A stretch of 64,000 bases of DNA from Streptomyces iranensis (GTDB taxonomy: Bacteria > Actinomycetota > Actinomycetes > Streptomycetales > Streptomycetaceae), in NCBI RefSeq assembly GCF_017874715.1, contig NZ_JAGGLR010000018.1, positions 1 to 64,000 on the forward strand, read 5' to 3'. The notes beneath the pieces were generated by a model. It ran no database searches and had not been told where the DNA came from. It saw nothing but the letters and a program-made list of their open reading frames with translations. The position numbers and the translations under genes were made by a program. The stretch's first letter is position 1, and the number at the start of each line of letters is the position of its first letter. This document shows positions 43,020-54,394 of this stretch, one piece after another.

Positions 43020-45134
43020 CTAGAGCACCTTCAGGACCAGCATCGCCAGGTCGTCGTCCGGCGGCTCCGCCGCGAACTCGTCCACCGCCCGGCGCACCCG
43101 CTCCGCGACCTGCCGCGCGCTCAGCCCTCCGCACAGCGCGAACGCCGCCGCCAAGCCGTCCTCGTCGTCGAACTGCCGGTCGCCCGATCGGTGCTCCGTC
43201 ACCCCATCCGTCACACAGAGCAGCGTTTCCCCGGGCGTCAGATCGAACGATTCACTCTCGTACGACACATCGTCCACGACGCCCAGCAATATCTGCGGCG
43301 CCGCGACCGTCCGCACCTCGCCGTCGGGCCGCAGCACCAGCGGCAGCGGATGCCCCGCGCTGGCCAGCGTGCAGCGCACCCCCAGGCCGTCGCCCAGCGG
43401 CTCCAGCTCTCCGTACAGCAGCGACAGGAACCGCGCGACCCCGCCGCCCGCCGACAGCCCCGCGCCTCCGACCAGGCCGCCGTCCACCAGCTCCACGACC
43501 CCGGCGGGGCCTCCCACGGCCTCCACACCGGCCACCACGGCCTCCGCGGCGCCCTCGACGGCCTGCTCCACCGCCTCCTCGCCCAGCAGCTGGTTGAGCC
43601 GGTCCAGGACCTCTCCCACGCCGTACCCCTCGCGGGCGAGCAGCCGCAGCCAGGGCCGGACGAGGCCGGTCACCACGGCCGCCTCCGGGCCGTTCCCGCA
43701 GACGTCGCCCAGGACGAAGCACCAGCGGCCGTCACCGGCCGGGAAGACGTCGTAGAAGTCGCCCCCGGCCGAGATCTCGCCGGTCGGCTCGTACACCACC
43801 GCCGACTCGACTCCGGGGATCCGCGGGATCACGGACGGCAGCAGCCCGCGCTGGAGCACCCGGCTGATGGTCGCCTGGCGGGTGTAGCGGCGGGCGGAGG
43901 CGAGCGCCAGGGCGACGCGGCGGGCGAAGTCCTCGACCAGGCCGACCACTTCGGCCGGCATCCGCACCAGCCCGGCCCGCCCCAGCAGCAGCGTGCCGAG
44001 CGCGCGGCCGCCCGCAACCAGCCGGCACGCGAGGGCCGCGCCACCGGGCCCGTACGCGGCCGGGTCGGCGGGCCAGGGCCACTCCACGGCGCTGCCGCGG
44101 ACAGCAGTGGGCACATGGGGCGGCTCCTTCTCCAGCACCTGCCGCAGGCCCTCGATGCGCCCCTCGCTGGCATGCCAGACCCGGGCCAGCCGCGGCGGAC
44201 CGCTCGTGGAGTCGAGCCAGATCGCGCACCAGTCGGCGAGCCGGGGCACCAGCAGCTGTCCGGCCAGCGAGGTGACCATGTCCTCGTCGAACTGCCCGGC
44301 CAGCAGATCGGACGCCTCGGCGAGGAAGGAGAGCGCGCCGCGCTGGATCCACTCGGGGTCGCGGCGGACCGGGACGAGGCCCTGCGCGGGCGCCACGATC
44401 TCGACGGCCTCGACGGCCTCCTTACGGCCTTCACCGACGGTCCCCAGGCCCTCAGGAACGGATTCCAGGCCCCCAGAGACGACCCCGGTCCCGAAGCCGC
44501 CGTCCGGTCCGGCCGCGCCCCCGTTCGCCCCGTCCACGGGGTCCACGGCGGCCGCGGCGTCCATGAAGCCCGAGCCCATGGCGCCCGCGGCTGCCGGGCC
44601 CGTGGGCGCCACCGCCATCTGGAACCACACCGACTTGGTCGCCCGCCGGTAGGTCGTCCCCCAGGACTCGGCGATCTCGGCCACCAGCCGCAGTCCGTGG
44701 CCCCCGGCGTACTCCGGCGGCTCGTCCGCATCCGGCGGATCGCCGCGCACCACGCGGGTGGGATGGTGATCGGTCACCTCCACCACCAGGGACGGCGGCT
44801 CGCCCTCGCGGTCCGACACATCCAGCGCACAGCTCACCTCGACGGCGGTGCCGGCGTGCACCACCGCGTTGGTGACCAGTTCGCTCACCAGCAGTACGGC
44901 CTCGTTTGCCACCTGGTCGGTGACCCGGTCGGCGGCCGGTACCTCGAGCGCGGCCCAGTCGGCGAGGGCGGCACGGACGAACCGGCGCGCGGCCGAGGCC
45001 GCGAGCGGGCTGCAGGGCAGATTGACGCGTGCCGATGCGCTGGTACGGACGGGGCCGACCCCACCCCCGACCGGTAGAACCACCCCACCGCCCTCAACCG
45101 ACCCACCAGAAGTGGCAGAAGATGACGTCCCCAC
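43020..45134 (-). CDS. SpoIIE-type protein phosphatase with N-terminal HATPase and central GAF-like domain
   Basis: 704 residues from GTG 45134, preceded by AGGAG. The N-terminal third (about 45-165) is an anti-sigma-factor-like HATPase (NEAVLLVSELVTNAVVHAG, VEVTDHHP, GHGLRLVAEI). The middle (about 265-420) resembles a GAF sensor. The C-terminal PP2C/SpoIIE domain (about 460-704) has GDFYDVFPAGDGRWCFVLGDVCGNGPEA and VTDGVTEHR, keeping the metal-binding aspartates. It probably acts in partner switching with anti-sigma-factor antagonists, controlling a sigma factor in stress or development. No partner genes are adjacent. Confidence 0.9.
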   Translation of the reverse strand: MGTSSSATSGGSVEGGGVVLPVGGGVGPVRTSASARVNLPCSPLAASAARRFVRAALADWAALEVPAADRVTDQVANEAVLLVSELVTNAVVHAGTAVEVSCALDVSDREGEPPSLVVEVTDHHPTRVVRGDPPDADEPPEYAGGHGLRLVAEIAESWGTTYRRATKSVWFQMAVAPTGPAAAGAMGSGFMDAAAAVDPVDGANGGAAGPDGGFGTGVVSGGLESVPEGLGTVGEGRKEAVEAVEIVAPAQGLVPVRRDPEWIQRGALSFLAEASDLLAGQFDEDMVTSLAGQLLVPRLADWCAIWLDSTSGPPRLARVWHASEGRIEGLRQVLEKEPPHVPTAVRGSAVEWPWPADPAAYGPGGAALACRLVAGGRALGTLLLGRAGLVRMPAEVVGLVEDFARRVALALASARRYTRQATISRVLQRGLLPSVIPRIPGVESAVVYEPTGEISAGGDFYDVFPAGDGRWCFVLGDVCGNGPEAAVVTGLVRPWLRLLAREGYGVGEVLDRLNQLLGEEAVEQAVEGAAEAVVAGVEAVGGPAGVVELVDGGLVGGAGLSAGGGVARFLSLLYGELEPLGDGLGVRCTLASAGHPLPLVLRPDGEVRTVAAPQILLGVVDDVSYESESFDLTPGETLLCVTDGVTEHRSGDRQFDDEDGLAAAFALCGGLSARQVAERVRRAVDEFAAEPPDDDLAMLVLKVL

Positions 45135-45319
45135 TGTGCGGCTCCTGAAGAAGCTCCGTCATAACGCCGTATCCGTAACCGTATCCGGCACGGACAGAGT
45201 GACAGACGGACCGCCCTCATATGCACCGGGTTACGCAAGTGAACCGCGATAAGGGGAAAATTCATGTGTCCGGCGGGCCGGTCAACCTGAAATCCGGTGC
45301 GGGGTCGTATCCTTGCCCG

Positions 45320-47209
<1,890 letters not shown>

Positions 47210-47238
47210 GGCATCCTCCGGGGCCCGCATCATTGCTT

Positions 47239-47256
47239 GGTGACTCGCGAGTAACC
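47239..47256. promoter_or_regulatory. Candidate operator of the acyl-CoA ligase gene
   Basis: An 18-bp palindrome, GGTGACTCGCGAGTAACC, with a perfect ACTCGCGAGT centre and one mispaired position on each side. It lies 29 bases before the ligase GTG. A TetR-family fatty-acid regulator is the obvious candidate, but none is encoded nearby. Confidence 0.5.
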
Positions 47257-47438
47257 TTCGAGTAGGTGATCAGGGTAGGGGCCGAATCCTTACGGCGTAA
47301 GGGGGCTGGGTCACGTTGTTCTCACGAGATGCCCAAGAGCGGCCCGGGAAGGCGGCAGGCCCGGCGCATCCATCACGCCAGGCCCGCTGACCACACTGTC
47401 CCCGGTGCTCCGGCCTTGCGGCCATTTCTCCCGGGGGG

Positions 47439-49316
47439 CTACTTCTTCGCCTTGGAGTCCTTGCCGTCGGAGTCGGAGGACAGCACCGCGATGAAGGCAT
47501 CCTGGGGCACCTCCACACTGCCGACCATCTTCATCCGCTTCTTGCCTTCCTTCTGCTTCTCCAGCAGCTTCCGCTTACGGGAGATGTCACCGCCGTAGCA
47601 CTTGGCGAGGACGTCCTTACGGATGGCACGGACCGTCTCACGGGCGATCACCCGGGAGCCGATGGCCGCCTGGATGGGCACCTCGAAGTTCTGCCGCGGG
47701 ATGAGCTCGCGCAGCTTGGCGACCAGCCGGACGCCGTACGCGTACGCCTTGTCCTTGTGGGTGATCGCCGAGAACGCGTCCACCTTGTCGCCGTGCAGCA
47801 GGATGTCGACCTTGACCAGTTCGGAGGTCTGCTCCCCGGTGGGCTCGTAGTCGAGCGAGGCATAACCGCGGGTCTTGGACTTCAGCTGGTCGAAGAAGTC
47901 GAAGACGACCTCGGCGAGCGGCAGGGTGTAGCGGATCTCGACCCGGTCCTCGGAGAGGTAGTCCATGCCGAGCAGCACCCCGCGGCGGTTCTGGCACAGC
48001 TCCATGATCGCGCCGATGAACTCGCTCGGGGCGAGGATGGTGCCCCGGACGACCGGCTCATGCACCGTGTCGATCTTGCCCACCGGGAACTCGCTGGGGT
48101 TGGTCACCGTGTGCTCGGTGCCGTCCTCCATCTCCACCCGATAGACCACATTGGGTGCGGTGGCGATCAGGTCGAGATTGAATTCGCGCTCCAGGCGCTC
48201 ACGGATGACCTCCAGGTGCAGCAGCCCGAGGAAGCCGACGCGGAAGCCGAAGCCGAGCGCGGCCGAGGTCTCCGGCTCGTAGACCAGCGCGGCATCGTTG
48301 AGCTGCAGCTTGTCCAGGGCCTCGCGCAGCTCGGGGTAGTCCGAGCCGTCCAGCGGATACAGCCCCGAGAACACCATCGGCTTGGGGTCCTTGTAGCCGC
48401 CCAGCGGCTCCTGCGCACCGCCGCTGACCTGGGTGATCGTGTCACCCACCTTGGACTGGCGGACATCCTTCACACCGGTGATCAGATAGCCCACCTCGCC
48501 CACGGACAGCCCGTCGGCGGGGGTCATCTCCGGCGAGTTGGTGCCGATCTCCAGCAGCTCATGGGCGGCGCCGGTGGACATCATCCTGATCCGCTCGCGC
48601 CTGCTGAGCGTGCCGTCGACGACCTTCACATAGGTCACGACGCCCCGGTAGGCGTCATAGACGGAGTCGAAGATCATCGCGCGGGCGGGAGCGTCGTAGA
48701 CGCCCACCGGGGCGGGAACCAGCTTGACGACCCGGTCCAGCAGCTCGGCCACGCCCTCGCCGGTCTTGGCGGAGACCTTCAGCACGTCGGAGGGGTCGCA
48801 GCCGATGAGGTGGGCGAGCTCGGCGGCGAACTTCTCGGGCTGGGCGGCGGGCAGGTCGATCTTGTTGAGGACCGGAATGATCGTGAGGTCGTGCTCCATC
48901 GCCAGATAGAGGTTGGCGAGGGTCTGTGCCTCGATGCCCTGGGCCGCGTCGACCAGCAGGACGCACCCCTCGCACGCGGCGAGGGAACGCGAGACCTCAT
49001 AGGTGAAGTCCACATGGCCGGGGGTGTCGATCATGTTGAGGATGTGGGTGGCGGGCTCGCCGCCCTCGTCCTTCGTCGGCGCCCAGGGCAGCCGGACCGC
49101 CTGGGACTTGATCGTGATGCCGCGCTCGCGCTCGATGTCCATGCGGTCGAGATACTGCGCGCGCATCTGCCGCTGCTCGACCACCCCGGTCAGCTGGAGC
49201 ATGCGGTCGGCGAGCGTCGACTTGCCGTGGTCGATGTGCGCGATGATGCAGAAGTTACGGATCAGAGCCGGGTCGGTACGGCTCGGCTCCGGCACATTGG
49301 TAGGGGTCGCGGGCAC
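47439..49316 (-). CDS. lepA: Elongation factor 4 (LepA)
   Basis: 625 residues from GTG 49316. The G domain has AHIDHGKSTLADRM, DTPGHVDF and NKIDLP, and the C-terminal LepA-specific domain reads FEVPIQAAIGSRVIARETVRAIRKDV with AKCYGGDISRKRKLLEKQKEGKKRMK. LepA back-translocates or assists stalled ribosomes under stress. It is divergent from rpsT, which is the usual arrangement in actinobacteria. Confidence 0.97.
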   Translation of the reverse strand: MPATPTNVPEPSRTDPALIRNFCIIAHIDHGKSTLADRMLQLTGVVEQRQMRAQYLDRMDIERERGITIKSQAVRLPWAPTKDEGGEPATHILNMIDTPGHVDFTYEVSRSLAACEGCVLLVDAAQGIEAQTLANLYLAMEHDLTIIPVLNKIDLPAAQPEKFAAELAHLIGCDPSDVLKVSAKTGEGVAELLDRVVKLVPAPVGVYDAPARAMIFDSVYDAYRGVVTYVKVVDGTLSRRERIRMMSTGAAHELLEIGTNSPEMTPADGLSVGEVGYLITGVKDVRQSKVGDTITQVSGGAQEPLGGYKDPKPMVFSGLYPLDGSDYPELREALDKLQLNDAALVYEPETSAALGFGFRVGFLGLLHLEVIRERLEREFNLDLIATAPNVVYRVEMEDGTEHTVTNPSEFPVGKIDTVHEPVVRGTILAPSEFIGAIMELCQNRRGVLLGMDYLSEDRVEIRYTLPLAEVVFDFFDQLKSKTRGYASLDYEPTGEQTSELVKVDILLHGDKVDAFSAITHKDKAYAYGVRLVAKLRELIPRQNFEVPIQAAIGSRVIARETVRAIRKDVLAKCYGGDISRKRKLLEKQKEGKKRMKMVGSVEVPQDAFIAVLSSDSDGKDSKAKK

Positions 49317-49403
49317 GCAGGGTCCTGTGTGTAGGCGGGACTCGGTGTTATCGGTATGGGTCAGTCCCGTCCATGGTCCCATGAATGGCGACCTCTTCCG
49401 GGT

Positions 49404-49433
49404 TTGGGACGCCATGGACCCTGCTGGTAACCT
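49404..49433 (+). promoter_or_regulatory. Promoter of rpsT
   Basis: TTGGGA (49404-49409) and TAACCT (49428-49433) are spaced 18 bases, a good sigma70-type match, about 145 bases before rpsT. The long leader contains several hairpin-forming segments and could hold autogenous control by S20 (inference). Confidence 0.5.
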
Positions 49434-49580
49434 GGCCGACTGTGTCTCGTGCCCCCTCTTTCACGGAGATCTCCAAGGACATCTTCGTGAGGGGCGCCGT
49501 GGACGTCTTCACGGACGTCTCGATGGGCTCGGACGCACCACGAAGCAAGTGAAACCCAACGAACCTGCGAAGGCTTTTAC

Positions 49581-49847
49581 GTGGCGAACATCAAGTCCCA
49601 GATCAAGCGGAACAAGACGAACGAGAAGGCGCGCCTGCGCAACAAGGCGGTCAAGTCCGAACTGAAGACCGCCATCCGCCGCACCCGCGAGGCCGTGGCC
49701 GCCGGTGACGTCGAGAAGGCCGCCGAGGCCATCCGCATCGCCGGGCGCAAGCTCGACAAGGCCGTCAGCAAGGGCGTTCTGCACAAGAACAACGCCGCCA
49801 ACAAGAAGTCGGCGCTCGCCCAGCAGGTCTCCAGCATCCAGGGCTGA
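49581..49847 (+). CDS. rpsT: 30S ribosomal protein S20
   Basis: 88 residues. It begins MANIKSQIKRNKTNEKARLRNKAVKSELKTAIRRTREAV and is of normal length for S20, a helical bundle that binds the 16S 5' domain. The GTG start at 49581 follows GAAGGC. It is single-gene and divergent from lepA. Confidence 0.97.
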   Translation: MANIKSQIKRNKTNEKARLRNKAVKSELKTAIRRTREAVAAGDVEKAAEAIRIAGRKLDKAVSKGVLHKNNAANKKSALAQQVSSIQG

Positions 49848-50033
49848 CGCCTTTCGGGGCTGACCTCGAAGGCTGACTGACGCCTTCCGGGGCTGGTCTC
49901 CAGCCGGTTCGGACACAGCGGTCCCTCTCACCCGCTCCGACCGGCAGTCGAGAGCCTCTTCAGCCCCTTCAGCGGTACCGCGCCGCACGCGGCCTGCGTT
50001 CGCCACGCGGGTGCGGCGCACTTGATCGATACG

Positions 50034-50076
50034 AAGGCCCCGCGCCTGTCCTTTCCCCAGGACAGCGCGGGGCTTT
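50034..50076 (+). terminator. Intrinsic-type terminator downstream of rpsT
   Basis: AAGGCCCCGCGC with TGTCC, then GGACAGCGCGGGGCTTT: a long GC stem with a short T-run. A second hairpin (GCGCCGCAC/GTGCGGCGC at 49980-50019) precedes it. Either may end the rpsT transcript. Confidence 0.65.
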
Positions 50077-50103
50077 CGCGCTTAATTCGGGTATGTTCAC
50101 GTC

Positions 50104-51117
50104 ATGTCGACACCGGGGGAAACACCCAATCCGTACGGGCCGCCTCAGCCGCCCCAACCGCCTCAGCCGCCTCAGCAGAGCCCGGCGCAGAGCGCGCCGC
50201 AGGGACCGGGGCAGAGCCCGCGGCAGGGACCGGGGCAGAGCCCGCCGCAGGGACCGGGGCAGAGCGCGCCGCAGAGCCCGCCGCCGCCCGGTCCGTACGG
50301 GCAGGTGCCGCCCCAGACCCAGCCGCCCCAGCACAATCCGTACGCCCAGCCGACGATGCCTTCCGTCCCCCTGGGCGGCGGCTACGGCCCGATGGGCGCA
50401 CCGGGCACGCCTCCCGGGGCGCCTCTCATGGGTCCCGGGGCCGGGGGCGGGGGCGGCGGCAAGGGCTGGCTGTGGGGGCTGGGCGGGGTCGTCGTCGCCT
50501 CGGCGGTCTGGGCCGGGGTGCTGTTCGCCACGGGAGGCTTCGACGGGAACGAGGCCGAGGCCGATCTCGCGGGCTACCGCTATACGACCAACCTGTGCGG
50601 CTCGACGGACTCCCAGGCCTTCGAGGACTCGGGGTATGAGCAGAAGGACGAGAGCGGCTCGTCGTCGAACCCGCAGCACAGCAGCTCCGAGAACCCCGCG
50701 CTGGACTCCATGACCTGCAACATCGACTTCGAGCCGAGCGGCGCGAGCAGCAGCGACTACTCCTCGGTGTGGCTCTACACAACGGCGTCACTGCACAAGA
50801 AGACCGACCCCGGCCCCGAGTTCGAGGCCCAGTACCGGGCGTACGAGGACCAGAAGACGTCCACCTACAGCTATGAGGTGAGCCCGGTCAGGGGGCTGGG
50901 CGAAGAGGCGTATGTGGTGCGGCAGGAGAGCAAGAGCAGCACCTCCAACACCGGCGCCTATGTGATCCTCGCCGTGCGGGACGGCTGGATGACCTATCAG
51001 TCGACCTGGTCGGAGTATGTGTCGACCTCGTCCAGCGCCTCGGCCAAGACGCCTGAGGAGGCTACCGAGATGCTCAGGAAGAGCGCGAAGGCGACGCTGG
51101 AGAAGATGAAGGAGTAA
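50104..51117 (+). CDS. Single-pass membrane protein with Pro/Gln-rich cytoplasmic N-terminus
   Basis: A 337-residue protein. Residues 1-115 are Pro/Gln/Gly-rich with an iterated QSPPQGPG-like unit. One membrane segment (about 120-145, WLWGLGGVVVASAVWAGVLFATG) follows, then a Ser/Glu-rich external region (about 150-335) with cysteines at LCGST and TCNIDFE. The architecture fits actinobacterial membrane proteins with DUF3558-like sensors, but I do not recognise a family. ATG 50104; a promoter would lie in the terminator region ahead. It is convergent with holA. Confidence 0.75.
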   Translation: MSTPGETPNPYGPPQPPQPPQPPQQSPAQSAPQGPGQSPRQGPGQSPPQGPGQSAPQSPPPPGPYGQVPPQTQPPQHNPYAQPTMPSVPLGGGYGPMGAPGTPPGAPLMGPGAGGGGGGKGWLWGLGGVVVASAVWAGVLFATGGFDGNEAEADLAGYRYTTNLCGSTDSQAFEDSGYEQKDESGSSSNPQHSSSENPALDSMTCNIDFEPSGASSSDYSSVWLYTTASLHKKTDPGPEFEAQYRAYEDQKTSTYSYEVSPVRGLGEEAYVVRQESKSSTSNTGAYVILAVRDGWMTYQSTWSEYVSTSSSASAKTPEEATEMLRKSAKATLEKMKE

Positions 51118-51202
51118 GGAGTAAGGGCGCCACACGCACACCGATCAGAGCGCGCAACGGGCCGGACGAAACGCGCCCCCTGCACCGGGACCCGGCTTTC
51201 GG

Positions 51203-52192
51203 TCAGCGGCGGCCCGCCCGCGCGGCGCGAGCGATCGTGACGACGGCCTTCTCCAGGGCGTACTCCGGATCGTCCCCGCCGCCCTTGACCCCCGCGTCGG
51301 CCTCGGCGACGGCGCGCAGCGCGATCGCCACGCCATCCGCCGACCAGCCGCGCATCTGCTGCCGCACCCGGTCGATCTTCCACGGCGGCATGCCCAGCTC
51401 ACGGGCGAGATCGCCGGGGCGGGCGCCGCGCGGCGCGGAGGCCAGCTTGCCGATGGAGCGGACGCCCTGGGCCAGAGCGCTGGTGATCAGCACCGGCGGC
51501 ACCCCGGTGGAGACGGCCCAGCGCAGGGCCTCCAGCGCCTCGGCCGCGCGGCCCTCGACGGCGCGATCGGCGACGGTGAAGCTGGACGCCTCGGCACGGC
51601 CCGTGTAGTAGCGGGCGACGACGGCCTCGTCGATCGTGCCCTCGACATCGGCCACGAGCTGGGAGACCGCGCTGGCCAGCTCGCGCAGATCGCTCCCGAT
51701 GGCATCGACCAGGGCCTGGCATGCCTCGGGGGTGGCGGACCGCCCGGTGGCGCGGAACTCCGACCGTACGAACGCCAGCCGGTCGGCGGGCTTGGTCATC
51801 TTCGGACAGACGACCTCGCGCGCCCCGGCTTTACGGGCGGCGTCGAGCAGCCCCTTGCCCTTGGCCCCGCCCGCGTGCAGCAGCACCAGGGTGATCTCCT
51901 CGGCAGGGGTGCCGAGGTAGCCCTTCACATCCTTGATCGTGTCGGCCGACAGATCCTGTGCGTTGCGCACCACCACGACCTTGCGCTCCGCGAAGAGCGA
52001 GGGGCTGGTCAGCTCGGCAAGGGTGCCGGGCTGGAGCGCGTCGGGCATGAGGTCGCGCACATCGGTGTCGGGGTCGGCCGCGCGGGCGGCCGCCACCACC
52101 TGCTGCACGGCGCGGTCGAGCAGCAGCTCCTCCTGGCCCACGGCGAGGGTCACCGGGGCGAGTGGATCGTCGGTCGTCGTCTTCCTGGCCAT
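51203..52192 (-). CDS. holA: DNA polymerase III subunit delta
   Basis: 329 residues from ATG 52192. The clamp-loader delta pattern is clear: VTLAVGQEELLLDRAVQQVV at the N-terminus, the lid region AERKVVVVRNAQDL, and the helical domain with FTVADRAVEGRAAEALEALRWA. The C-terminal helices end in KAVVTIARAARAGRR. It opens the beta clamp during replication. It is divergent from the small acidic gene with only 44 bases between. Confidence 0.94.
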   Translation of the reverse strand: MARKTTTDDPLAPVTLAVGQEELLLDRAVQQVVAAARAADPDTDVRDLMPDALQPGTLAELTSPSLFAERKVVVVRNAQDLSADTIKDVKGYLGTPAEEITLVLLHAGGAKGKGLLDAARKAGAREVVCPKMTKPADRLAFVRSEFRATGRSATPEACQALVDAIGSDLRELASAVSQLVADVEGTIDEAVVARYYTGRAEASSFTVADRAVEGRAAEALEALRWAVSTGVPPVLITSALAQGVRSIGKLASAPRGARPGDLARELGMPPWKIDRVRQQMRGWSADGVAIALRAVAEADAGVKGGGDDPEYALEKAVVTIARAARAGRR

Positions 52193-52236
52193 CGCGGTCC
52201 AGCATCCCACGGACCACCGACAGCCCCGCCGCCCGG

Positions 52237-52533
52237 ATGTCCGACAATGTTCCGGTGATCGATGAAGGACTGACCGGCGCCCGGCACGCCCGGCATGCCC
52301 GGCACATCCTGGTGCTCCCCGACCGCGACGCGGCGGAGGAGGTGGCCGAGGCCCTCCCCGAGCGCTTCGGCATCACCCAGGAGCCCCAGTTGGTGCGGGA
52401 CGCCTTGGCGGGCGAGGACGACGCCGAGGACGCCCAGTGGCTGGTGGTGATCGAGGACCCGGACGGCGGGCTGGACGCGACGGCGCTGGACGCGCTCGCG
52501 GACGAGTACGACGGCTGGCTGGAGGCCGAATAG
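52237..52533 (+). CDS. Small acidic hypothetical protein
   Basis: 98 residues from ATG 52237. It is rich in Glu/Asp/Ala with DRDAAEEVAEALPERFGITQEPQLVRDALAGEDDAEDAQWLVVIEDPDGGLDATALDALADEYDGWLEAE. A small alpha/beta fold with a ferredoxin-like rhythm is possible. The ribosome site is not obvious and the gene overlaps the divergent holA promoter. Conserved between related Streptomyces is expected but not verified. Confidence 0.7.
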   Translation: MSDNVPVIDEGLTGARHARHARHILVLPDRDAAEEVAEALPERFGITQEPQLVRDALAGEDDAEDAQWLVVIEDPDGGLDATALDALADEYDGWLEAE

Positions 52534-52589
52534 TGTCCGAGACTGGTGCCGTAACCAATCATGGTCGCGGAAGACAGGGGGCTCCGAGG

Positions 52590-53132
52590 ATGAGCGGAAC
52601 TGTGACGGCAGTCAGCAGCAACGGCGAGTACTCGTTCACCAAACCGAACCAGGACAGCATCACCCTGCTCACCGGCCTCGGCGTCGAGGGCGACGTCCAC
52701 GCCGGCGTGACGGTCAAACACCGCTCCCGCGTCGCCCAGGACCCCACCCAGCCGAACCTGCGCCAGGTCCACCTCATCCACGAAGAACTCTTCGCGGAGG
52801 TCGGTGCGGAGGGCTTCAAGGTGCTGCCCGGTGACCTGGGCGAGAACATCACCACCCGCGGCATCGACCTGCTCGCCCTCCCCGTCGGCACCCTGCTGCG
52901 CATCGGCGACGAGGCAGTGCTGGAGGTCACCGGCCTCCGCAACCCCTGCCTGCAGATCGACAACTTCCAAAACGGCCTCCTGAAGCAGGTCGTCGGCCGC
53001 GACGAGGCCGGGAACGTCATCCGCAAGGCCGGAGTCATGAGCGTCGTGCGGGAGGGCGGCACGGTCCGCCCTGGCGACCTGATCCAAGCCGAGCTCCCCG
53101 CCGAACCCCACCGCCCCCTGGACCGCGTCTGA
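52590..53132 (+). CDS. MOSC domain-containing protein
   Basis: 180 residues from ATG 52590, with a GAGG directly before it. It begins MSGTVTAVSSNGEYSFTKPNQDSITLLTGLGVEGDVHAG and has the conserved LPGDLGENITTRGIDLLALPVGTLLRIGDEAVLEVTGLRNPC, with the MOSC cysteine. MOSC proteins bind molybdenum cofactor or handle sulfur or selenium. It lies 56 bases after the small acidic gene on the same strand. Confidence 0.9.
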   Translation: MSGTVTAVSSNGEYSFTKPNQDSITLLTGLGVEGDVHAGVTVKHRSRVAQDPTQPNLRQVHLIHEELFAEVGAEGFKVLPGDLGENITTRGIDLLALPVGTLLRIGDEAVLEVTGLRNPCLQIDNFQNGLLKQVVGRDEAGNVIRKAGVMSVVREGGTVRPGDLIQAELPAEPHRPLDRV

Positions 53133-53244
53133 GGGCGGGGTTCTCCCTGTCGCGATGAGTTCCGGCCGGGCCGGGAGTCTCTTCTGGTGACCGTCGTAGA
53201 ACGCCGTACGACGCTGCCCGGTACGAGACACCACGGAGGACACC

Positions 53245-54027
53245 ATGACGGCCACACCGGACGACCCGACCACCGCGCTGCCCGGCCGCCCGCCCGTGGT
53301 CGACCTGGCCACCTGGCAGGCCGCCCGTGACGAGTTGCTGGTCCGCGAGAAGGCCCACACCCGCGAGGGCGACGCCATCGCCGCGGCCCGCCGCCGGCTG
53401 CCGATGGTGGAGTTCGACGGGACGGTCGAGGTCGTCGGACCCGACGGCCCGGTCCCGTTCCTGGACCTGTTCCAGGGCCGCGACGAGCTCGTGGTCTACA
53501 AGCACATGTGGTACGACGGCGCACCGCACCAGGGGCAGTGCGAGGGCTGCACCACCACGGCCTGGCACCTCAGGGAAGCGGACTACCTCAACGCGCGCGG
53601 CGTCTCGTTCGCCGTCCTGACCACAGGCCGCTGGGACGAGGTGGCCTCCTACGTCGAGTTCATGGGCTACACCCAGCCCTGGTACTCGGTGCGCGACGTG
53701 GACGGACCGGCCGGCGGTGACATGGGTTACCTCACCTGCTACCTGCGCGACGGCGACCGCGTGTTCCTCACCTACTCCACGACGGGCCGCGGCAATGAAC
53801 GGGTCAACGGGTCTCTCGGCCTGCTCGACATGACGCCCTACGGCCGCGGCGAGGCGTGGGAGGACAACCCCGAGGGCCGTCCCGAGGGGCGCGGCCCGTG
53901 CTGGTCCTGGCGCTCGGACGCGGACGGGAACGCCACCTGGGGCCCGACCAGCCGCCCCGTGCCGCAGTGGACCCGCCCCGGCGCGACCCCCGTGGAGACC
54001 CTCGGCCGCCACGGCCACCACCACTGA
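53245..54027 (+). CDS. DUF899 thioredoxin-fold protein
   Basis: 260 residues. It has EEKA-type start text (LLVREKAHTREGDAIAAARRRLPMVEF), FQGRDELVVYKHMWY, the redox-like QCEGCTTTAWHL (CxxC) and the long GYTQPWYSVRD and YSTTGRGNE motifs typical of DUF899. CGGAGGACACC precedes ATG 53245. It may act in a redox or thiol pathway; no partner is adjacent. A polyhistidine end (HGHHH) is natural-looking and may bind metal. Confidence 0.87.
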   Translation: MTATPDDPTTALPGRPPVVDLATWQAARDELLVREKAHTREGDAIAAARRRLPMVEFDGTVEVVGPDGPVPFLDLFQGRDELVVYKHMWYDGAPHQGQCEGCTTTAWHLREADYLNARGVSFAVLTTGRWDEVASYVEFMGYTQPWYSVRDVDGPAGGDMGYLTCYLRDGDRVFLTYSTTGRGNERVNGSLGLLDMTPYGRGEAWEDNPEGRPEGRGPCWSWRSDADGNATWGPTSRPVPQWTRPGATPVETLGRHGHHH

Positions 54028-54102
54028 CGCGTGCCGCGGACATGAGTGAGGCGCCAGGGTCGAAGGGAAGACCTCTGGCGCCCTACTCGCGGCCGAAACC
54101 GC

Positions 54103-54237
54103 CTAGTCGTGACGTAGAGCCTCAACGATCGCTGCCCAGACGGCTCGCGCCACCAGGGACACCGCGAAGCGCTCCACGAGACCGCCGCGCCACCTTTTTT
54201 CCTTTGTGCCGGACGACCTGAAGAAGCCGACCACCAT
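54103..54237 (-). CDS. Small basic protein of 44 residues
   Basis: Frame from ATG 54237 to a TAG at 54103, reading MVVGFFRSSGTKEKRWRGGL, then VERFAVSLVARAVWAAIVEALRHD. GGAGGTGGTG lies directly before the ATG, a strong ribosome site. An amphipathic helical C-terminal half is likely. I do not recognise the family. It sits between the DUF899 gene and comEC with its own spacing. Confidence 0.5.
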   Translation of the reverse strand: MVVGFFRSSGTKEKRWRGGLVERFAVSLVARAVWAAIVEALRHD

Positions 54238-54394
54238 CACCACCTCCAAGGGGTTCAACCCACCGCCCTCTGCGGTAGGCCCGTCCCTCCCCCTTCGAGG
54301 TCAGGCCAACCTGGCGGCGGTGAGGAACCACGCCCAGTCGTGGTGACAGACTCAAAGGTACAACCCGCCCGCATTGATCGGTAGTTGGGGTGTT

